Shown here: positions 57,240 through 64,000 of the stretch, piece after piece
How the letters are laid out: each line of letters starts with the position of its first letter
Position numbering within the stretch: the first letter of the stretch is position 1
Assembly (NCBI RefSeq): GCF_954871325.1
Contig: NC_088779.1
Location: 79,121 to 143,120 of the forward strand
Direction of reading: 5' to 3'
Length of the DNA: 64,000 nucleotides
Origin: Gordionus sp. m RMFG-2023
Lineage: Eukaryota > Nematomorpha > Gordioida > Chordodea > Parachordodidae
Program-made: the position numbers and the translations under genes
The notes under the pieces: model-generated
The model's input: only the letters and a program-made list of their open reading frames with translations
Databases searched by the model: none
Told to the model about the DNA's origin: nothing

Positions 57240-60200
57240 CCGTCATCAAGGTTTTAACAACTTTTTGTAATAACATCACCCAATCCTTTTTGGTGCAGGT
57301 CTAATTGCTTTATCCAAGCCAGATGGTGGTACCCGTCCCATTGCAGTAGGCTCCTATTTCAGAAGATTAATAGCCAAAATCATAATCGAACACATCAAAC
57401 ATGATGCTGTCAACATTTTAAACTCTTATCAACTAGGTTTTAGGATCAAGGGCGGCTGTGAAATAGCGGCTCATACCTTAAGAATTTACTTAGGAAACTA
57501 GATTTTAAAAATGCCTTCAATAGTCTACATCGTACCTTATATTTAAAATGCTTACTTTCTACCGTTACTCTAAATTTATTGAATCCTCATATGGCTTTCA
57601 GACGCCTTTGACATATGGATCTTTTCATATTTTATCCCAAGAGGGCATCCAACAAGGGAATCCATTAGGACCTCTTCTTTTTTGTTTTGGAATCTAATCA
57701 TCTCATTTACCAAATCAAACAAAATTTCAACATAGATCTTAATCTATGTTATTTAGACGATGGGACTATCTGTGGCCCTTCAGCTAATGTACTAAGCAGT
57801 GGCGTCGATAGGAGTGGGAAAGCGCAGGGGAGAGAGCCCCCGGAAAAATTTGAATAGCCCCCTGAAGCAAAAAATTTTTTTTTAATGGCTCCTTAATATC
57901 TCCTTGAGCTAAAAATATATTTTTAATTGCCCTCTGAATAATTTCTTTTATGATTCTAGAGTTATATATAGGTTTAATTTTATTAAAAAATTAATAAGAC
58001 TAACTTAATTTTAATTAAATGAATACTATTTCAATTATTAGATTAGATTATTACATATAAATTATACTATGCCAGCTTGCAATCAAATTCTAAAAATATA
58101 ACAATATCACTCACTAAATATTAATTTAGCTTTAACAGTTGAAGCTTAATTGACTTTTATTATTTGAATTATTATATAACCCTAATAAATATAATCATTT
58201 ATTAATTGAAAATTAATAATTTAATATTTTAGCCGAGGTCAAAATCACTAATCAACTATATTATTGATTTTTAAATTTAATTATCATGTCTCTTTTTAAA
58301 ATTATTTAAGTCCAAATCCAAATAAGTATAAGAGATTTATTTATAAAAAGTATGTAGACATATAGTATATAATCCTCTATTATATATAATTTTTTATAAA
58401 ATATTAGGTAAATGCCACTTTTACAGACGTATCTGGCAGTTTATAATATATTACAGTTAATATTTTTAAAATTTTACTAATAAATGCTTTTGATAATAAA
58501 TATAAGTAACAATTTGCTTACAAATAATTAACGCCATCTATTTATTTAAAATATAATTAAAGTTAAACGTATTATTATTCATCCCACAATAGATGTAATA
58601 AATTCGATATCTTTTCTTCTCTTTTATACGTGTTTTTAGGAAAGCTATATTTTTCTTCTTCGAAAAATAGATTTGAGTTAAATCTTTCATACAAATATAT
58701 TTTGATATTATTACAAGCTATTATTATTTTAAGATATAATATACCAACTAGAGATGGTGCGACAATAATATATAAATTCTTAATTGCTTTCATGATATCA
58801 CTCTGGTTCTTATTTTGTAGTTACAAAATGTTTCATTTCTTATATGGCATCCTTGCCGTGTAAATAACTCAAGGCTTCAATATATTTGCATAATTTCTTC
58901 TAAAGGTTTTAATGTTTTTGTTGTATCAATTTATCTAACAGAATAAATTGTGATGGGTTACCATCGTGAGTGTCATGGATAGGACTGCAAATTAACCAGC
59001 ATCTATTATTTGTGTGGCTATGTAATTTAAGATTATTACTACAGCTGCTAAGAGTGAGAGCATATGATCGCATATTTTAGATAAGCAATAGGTCAACTGT
59101 GTAGTCGTTTATATAAAAAAGGAAGATAATCTTTTAGAAATTTATTATCATACAATAATTTTCTCGATTACTTATCTAGCTTCCATCATGTCATCTAAGA
59201 AGAAGCTCTAACCACCATATAGTTTTATGATTTGGATTGGTCGTTTATATTCTCCTTTTCAAGAATTGTAGGTTTTGGTAAGGTCTATAAATTTTTTCTT
59301 ATTAGTCCATTCTATAAAACATTGTCTAAAATGGTAATAGGGTGTTATATTAGTTTCATGACCTTTTGTCAATGTAAGTTGCTAAGAGTTATAATATATT
59401 ATGTAGTTTTCACAAACTATTATCAATTAAGGCATATATGAATTAATTATTTTTTTTTATCATTTATTATTCTTTAGACGCAAAATCATTTCACATCAAC
59501 AATCGAAAATATTTTATACTGTAATAAATAGATTTTCTATTAAAAAATATTTTATACTGTAATAAATAGATTTTCTATTAAAAAATATTATTTTTATATG
59601 CTAGTTTATTTTGTATGCAAAATATAATATATGACAATCAGAATAATTATTTAGAGTTAGTAAATTTTAAAAAAGTGTAATATATTAATATAAAACCCGG
59701 CTGAGAGAATATGGGGGCGAAGCCCCCATAAAATATTTTAGTTGAGCCCCCTGAGATTGTATAGGCTAACGACGCCCCTGGTACTAAGCGCCTTAAAACA
59801 CCTGGAAATCAATTCCCAAGCTATCGGCCTGGTACTTAACATAAATAAAACAGAATTATGTTTCTTAAACAATAAGCCACAAAAGCTGGAAGGCTACAAA
59901 ATCATTGTTTCTGATAGCTTAACTTTACTTGGGTCCCCATTAGCTAATGCGACCAAGTCAGAAGATTTCCTCCATAAGATTTTTAAAAGCTTTTGCAGCA
60001 TGGAGCACATTCTAAGTCTCCTACCAGCACATCAATCTTTATTTTTAATACGCAAATGCCTGTATATACCTAAATTTTCGCACATTTTCCATCATCATCC
60101 TTTTTCAAAAATAACGAATTCTTATCTAAAAATCAGGATAAATTTAAAATATTTCTAGAAAAAATTTTAAACATAAATTTAAACTCATCCAATTGGCCAC

Positions 60201-61126
60201 TTGCCAGCTACCTTATAAACTAGGCGGTTTAGATTTTTTTCTCAATCTTTTATCCTTATCATCATTCGTATCATCTAGATTATCTAACAATTCTATGATT
60301 TCTGGCTTTATATGCCCTACAGATCGTTTATTAGACAACGCTATTGACAAATGGAGGACAATCACACCCATTAACACCGTATTACCATCAATCATCACAC
60401 ATAAAAAAAAATTCACACCTTTAATCTCGAAATACCAAACAGATATATCAGTAAATCCACCTTTAGATTGCATTCAACTCCTTCAATTATCGACTTGGTG
60501 GTCATGAATGGTTAGAATCACTCCCTATTCGTAACCTTGGTAATCTCTTATAAGATGAACAATTGAGAGTAACCATTGGTTTACGTCTAGGTTGCACTCA
60601 TGCCTGCATCAAATGCAAATTACCCGTTGATTCAAAGGGTAGACATGGCTTATATTGTATTTTTAGTCAAGGGCGACATCAACGCCACTCAGCTGTAAAC
60701 CATATAATAAATAGAAGCCTAACAGCTGCACATATTCCAAACAACCTTGAACCATCAAATTTATCTCATGTAGATGGTTTAAGACCTGATGGTATGACAA
60801 CCATACCTTGGGCCCCCGGCAAATCACTCATATGCGACTACACGTGTGTCTCATCATTCCCTTCAAACATAAATTTCAATTTAATAACACAGGCAGAAAT
60901 TAAACGGACAAACAAATACAAAAATTTTAAAAACTTTATATTCACCCCAGTAGTAACCTCTACTAACGGGCATTTTTCGCCTTCAACGTTTATGTTTTTA
61001 AAAAATCTGCGTAATAAAATACGACCTTTCACAAATGAACCCAGAGAATTTCTTTTAATTCGACAAAAAATTAAAATTGAAATTTTTAGACACAATTATG
61101 GTTCCTTTTTGGGGACTCAATTATAA
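57240..61126 (+). pseudogene. RLE-LINE copy 5, interrupted by a hAT
   Basis: The most informative copy. Before the hAT (57240-57796): LIALSKPDGGTRPIAVGS, YQLGFRIKGGCEIAAHTLR and LCYLDDGTICGPSANVLS. After it (59781 on): ALKHLEINSQAIGLVLNINK, TLLGSPLA, LFLIRKCLYIPKFSHIF, YKLGGLDFF, knuckle CIKCKLPVDSKGRHGLYC, RHQRHSAVNHII, DGLRPDGMTTIPWAPGKSLI, CDYTCVSSFP and HNYGSFLGTQL, stop at 61126. The last 188 codons (60563-61126) form one uninterrupted frame. Several frame changes remain upstream and the N-terminal third is missing. Repeat R lies on both sides in the same orientation. Confidence 0.9.
57797..59780. mobile_element. Non-autonomous hAT in a LINE (1984 bp)
   Basis: Ends CAGTGGCGTCGATAG and (reverse complement of the right end) CAGGGGCGTCGTTAG. 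The 8-bp target duplication GTACTAAG is perfect at 57789-57796 and 59781-59788. Subterminal blocks AGAGAGCCCCCGG and GGGGGCGAAGCCCCCAT, then GAGCCCCCTGAGATTG, are shared with 17408-17640 and 40966-41043. No transposase motif inside. A minus-strand frame at 58575-58793 (FEEEKYSFPKNTYKREEKIS) is unassigned. A 45-bp block near 59510-59580 is tandemly duplicated. Confidence 0.95.
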
Positions 61127-61409
61127 AATTTTATTTTTAATTATATAATTATAAAATTTATAAATTAAAATTTTTTTAATTAGGTTTTATGTAAAGAGAA
61201 ATTTAATAAAATAAAGAATCAAAAAATAAAACTATAAATTACTTGCTCTAAAAATGTTTTTTTTATTCATCTAGTAAAAAAAATAAGATTATAAATATAA
61301 TATACAATAAAAAAACCTGAAATTTATGAAATTATCATATGTTTCTTTCGTAAAAGATCCTAACACAAAAATGGCAGCTCACAATCTTTCCCACTTCAAA
61401 TACATTAAT

Positions 61410-63950
61410 CGGCAATCTATAGTATAAATGTCACTATGTTTAGCATTCTTTTTTTTTGTTAACCTCGTATTTTATTATAAAATTTTATTTGTCATTTTAT
61501 ATTCTGGAATATTGATTTGAAGATATTCACTTTTTTTTTCTTACTTTTTTCCTTTCAGCTCCGTTAAGCTGCCCGAACAATTGGAAACATTAACGATGAA
61601 TTATATGCCATTTTTTTAGCACTTCTTTAGTGCTTGTTAATGCTTCGATCCTTATAGTAGCCGAATTTAAGGGGAAAAAGTTATAAACCAAAAAATAGAA
61701 ACTTACGCCAACTTCAGGCTTAAAAGTCGATTGAAAGCACTAACGATAAAATATATATCATTCTTTAGAGCTTCGTTAGTAGAAGGTTAGTGCTTCAATC
61801 GCTTTTATAAGGAAATTTTAAGAATAAAAAGTTTATTGCGAATAAAATCAAAATTAAACAATAAATGGCGGCCAACCAAAACAAAAACTATAGTGAAAAT
61901 ATTTTATTTTATCATTAATTGCCTTAGATTGTAGAATAACATATTCAAAACTATATAAAATATTTTTATATAACCTCATTCTTTAAAAAAGGAGGTGTGA
62001 CTACAAGTTCCCACAAAACATGAATAATTGTATTTTAAAATATATTATATTATCTAGGTTCTGATGTAAGGGTCTTATTTTGCCGTTTAAAAATTTTAAA
62101 TTTCTACATGACATATGTCCAGGCGAAGAGATAACTATTAATAAAAAAATATATTTATATAAATACTTATATATTATTTACAATTATCCATTATAGTCGC
62201 TTTGTACCTTTCTTTAAAATATTGTTTCAGACTTTATTTTTACATAAGCTTGATCATTCATTACCCCTTCAAGAAATTTTAATTTTACCCGTCACACATA
62301 TATATTGAAATCTTCATAGAGCTTCAGGCGTAAACAAAGTCGTTTAATTTTTTACTTCTTCCCCTTAATGAATTATAAGGGTCAGCTATTATTTTTTTAA
62401 ATATCATATATCAATAAGAAAGCTTGTAAAGATAAAACTGTATTACTTTAATATCGTATTTTTAATCACTAGAAATATTGGTGTTAGCATCCATTAACCT
62501 ATTTTGCATATTTTCTATTGAGACAGTATCCGCTAATACCAGAGTATATTTTTTTAAATGTTTTTAAAATATTTTTAAAAAAATTTTTCCTACAAAATTT
62601 TTGGTAGGATGAAAATTTGCATTTAATAAATTTTTTTTGGAGTTGATATATATTATAATTAAAGGAAGATCCCATAAAACAAAACAAAATTTTATTAATT
62701 TTAAAAAAAATTAATATTCGAAAATATTTTTTTTTAATATTATATATAAATCAATTTTTTTAAATTTATCAAATTATAATTTGTTGTAAATATTTTTTTT
62801 TAATTATTACAATTCATTATAAATATTTTTTTTGGAAACATTATTTTTTGGGGGTTATTAAATCCTCATAAAAAGAAGAAGATATTTATTATTTTATTAC
62901 ATTTGTTTTATTCTAATAAAGAAGAAGAAGAACATTCATTTATATTTTTTTTTAAATGAATGGGATACTTTATTTAAACAACAAATTTTCACAAATTTTT
63001 CATTTACGAATAATAATAAAAATATAAATAAAAATAAGTAATAATTATATAAAAAATGAATTTAAAAATATGTATGTATAAAAGGTAAATGAGATAAAAA
63101 AAATAATTATAAAATTTTTAAAAAAAGGACTACAAATGACTCTAGAGAAGAGTGAATGCTTAAAAAATTGGACCAACTGATTTCCAGGGAAATTAAATTT
63201 TTTTTAAAAAAAAAAAAATTATATTTTATTTTATTCTAATAAAAATTATTCAATAAAAAGGGGTAGAAATAAATAAATAAATAAATTTAAGAACCAGTGA
63301 TAAGATTAATCGCTGAGAAATTTAATATTAAACTAACTTAGGTCGTAACTGAGAAATTCTAGCGGTCAACACCAAGAAATAATTAATAGTTTTTCTTACT
63401 TAATATTAATAGGAAAAAAAATATTTAATAGCTTATTACAATTCAAATTTCATTTTTTAGATTTTAAATATTTTAAAAGATATATGTCCATAAGAGGGCT
63501 TTAAATGCATTGTAAAAATATCATCTTAGAGAAACTGGAATGATTATTTTTAGTGATTTTTTGTAATATTTGGTATTAAATACATCTGGATAACCTTAAA
63601 AAAAACAATGATAGGTTTCTTTGATATTTAATTTATGAGTAGGTTTAAAATAATAGAAAAATTGTAAGGCACATATTGCTGGCGTTATTGATCAAAATCT
63701 CTTCATCTTAGTTTTATAGTCGAATATTTAGGTATTAAGCATAATCCTAAAAAAATATTTGTAAAATATAGTGATTTAACCGATAACCGATTTGAAACCT
63801 ACCACTTACTAAATATTTTAATTTTTCTCTTTTATATACGTATAATTATGAAAAGTACGACATCTTAAAAATGATTAAATCGACTAGCTTTTCTACTCGA
63901 GATCTAAATCCCCAACACAAAACAAACTATAATAGCGAAGAATATTATTT
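61410..63950 (+). repeat. Dispersed repeat R, copy C
   Basis: Second near-complete copy, collinear with B. It starts GTTTAGCATTCTTTTTTTT, includes two CCGAATTTAAGG-type modules and ends AAATCGACTAGCTTTTCTAC. It begins 284 bp after the LINE stop codon. The minus-strand frames near 62499-62687 are low-complexity by-products. Confidence 0.85.
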
Positions 63951-64000
63951 TAATTTATGAACAATATTTTGACTCACTTTTAAAACCATTAAATATTTAA

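Noticed and set aside
54290-63950. Repeat R copies B and C as a pair of LTRs around an RT
   Set aside because: The enclosed RT is LINE-like with a C-terminal nuclease, R occurs elsewhere alone and in other orientations, and no LTR hallmarks were seen.

Overview
The window looks like chromosomal DNA of an A+T-rich invertebrate animal. It has spliced genes with very small introns (about 37-51 nt where they can be measured) alongside larger repeat-filled introns, long A/T-rich spacers, and a dense, nested mixture of hAT, Tc1/IS630-type and Harbinger-like DNA transposons, LINE-like elements and one Ty3/Gypsy-type fossil. There is no bacterial operon structure, and I found no tRNA, rRNA or CRISPR array. 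I cannot place the species.

Only one host gene is firmly recognised: the 3' part of a MAEA (Gid9/Fyv10, CTLH E3 ubiquitin ligase subunit) orthologue on the minus strand at 22158-24954. A satellite array of about 155 bp units (25053-26508) lies just upstream of its first visible exon. Three other places show exon pairs with matching splice sites but no recognisable product: 9500-9691 (-), 14025-14347 (+) and 35380-35655 (+).

Layout. 0-1.7 kb: hAT remnant, minisatellite and a LINE 3' end. 3.65-9.4 kb: a large inverted-repeat (foldback) structure whose central ORF is interrupted by a 2.57-kb hAT transposon with a perfect 8-bp target duplication. 9.86-11.1 kb: a short hAT element with exon-like ORFs. 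12.2-13.5 kb: three different tandem arrays in a row. 14.5-15.5 kb: an internally deleted Tc1/IS630 element. 17.4-21 kb: hAT ends and two Harbinger-like MITEs. 22-26.5 kb: MAEA and the satellite. 27.2-29.3 kb: two convergent LINE fragments, one carrying a 142-bp hAT MITE. 29.8-31.9 kb: Ty3/Gypsy fossil. 35-39.3 kb: exon pair, dispersed repeat R and the most complete N-terminal copy of the LINE. 42.5-44.9 kb: second copy of the 2.5-kb hAT. 45.8-50.7 kb: BED-type hAT remnants and a long-TIR element. 51-64 kb: three direct copies of repeat R, two LINE copies, and a hAT inserted into one LINE with a perfect 8-bp duplication.

The dominant coding theme is one LINE-like family seen at least seven times. 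Its reverse transcriptase has the motifs GGCE(A/I)A, K-I-D-x-x-N-A-F-N-S-L, QxxxQQxDxLGP and (Y/W)(L/I)DDG. It ends in a zinc knuckle followed by RPDG...PW..G..L.WD, which resembles the restriction-like endonuclease of the R2 superclade. All copies are broken. The second theme is hAT transposition: at least five hAT groups are present, four insertions retain 8-bp target duplications (two perfect pairs plus a MITE pair, and one 7/8 match), and several sit inside other elements.
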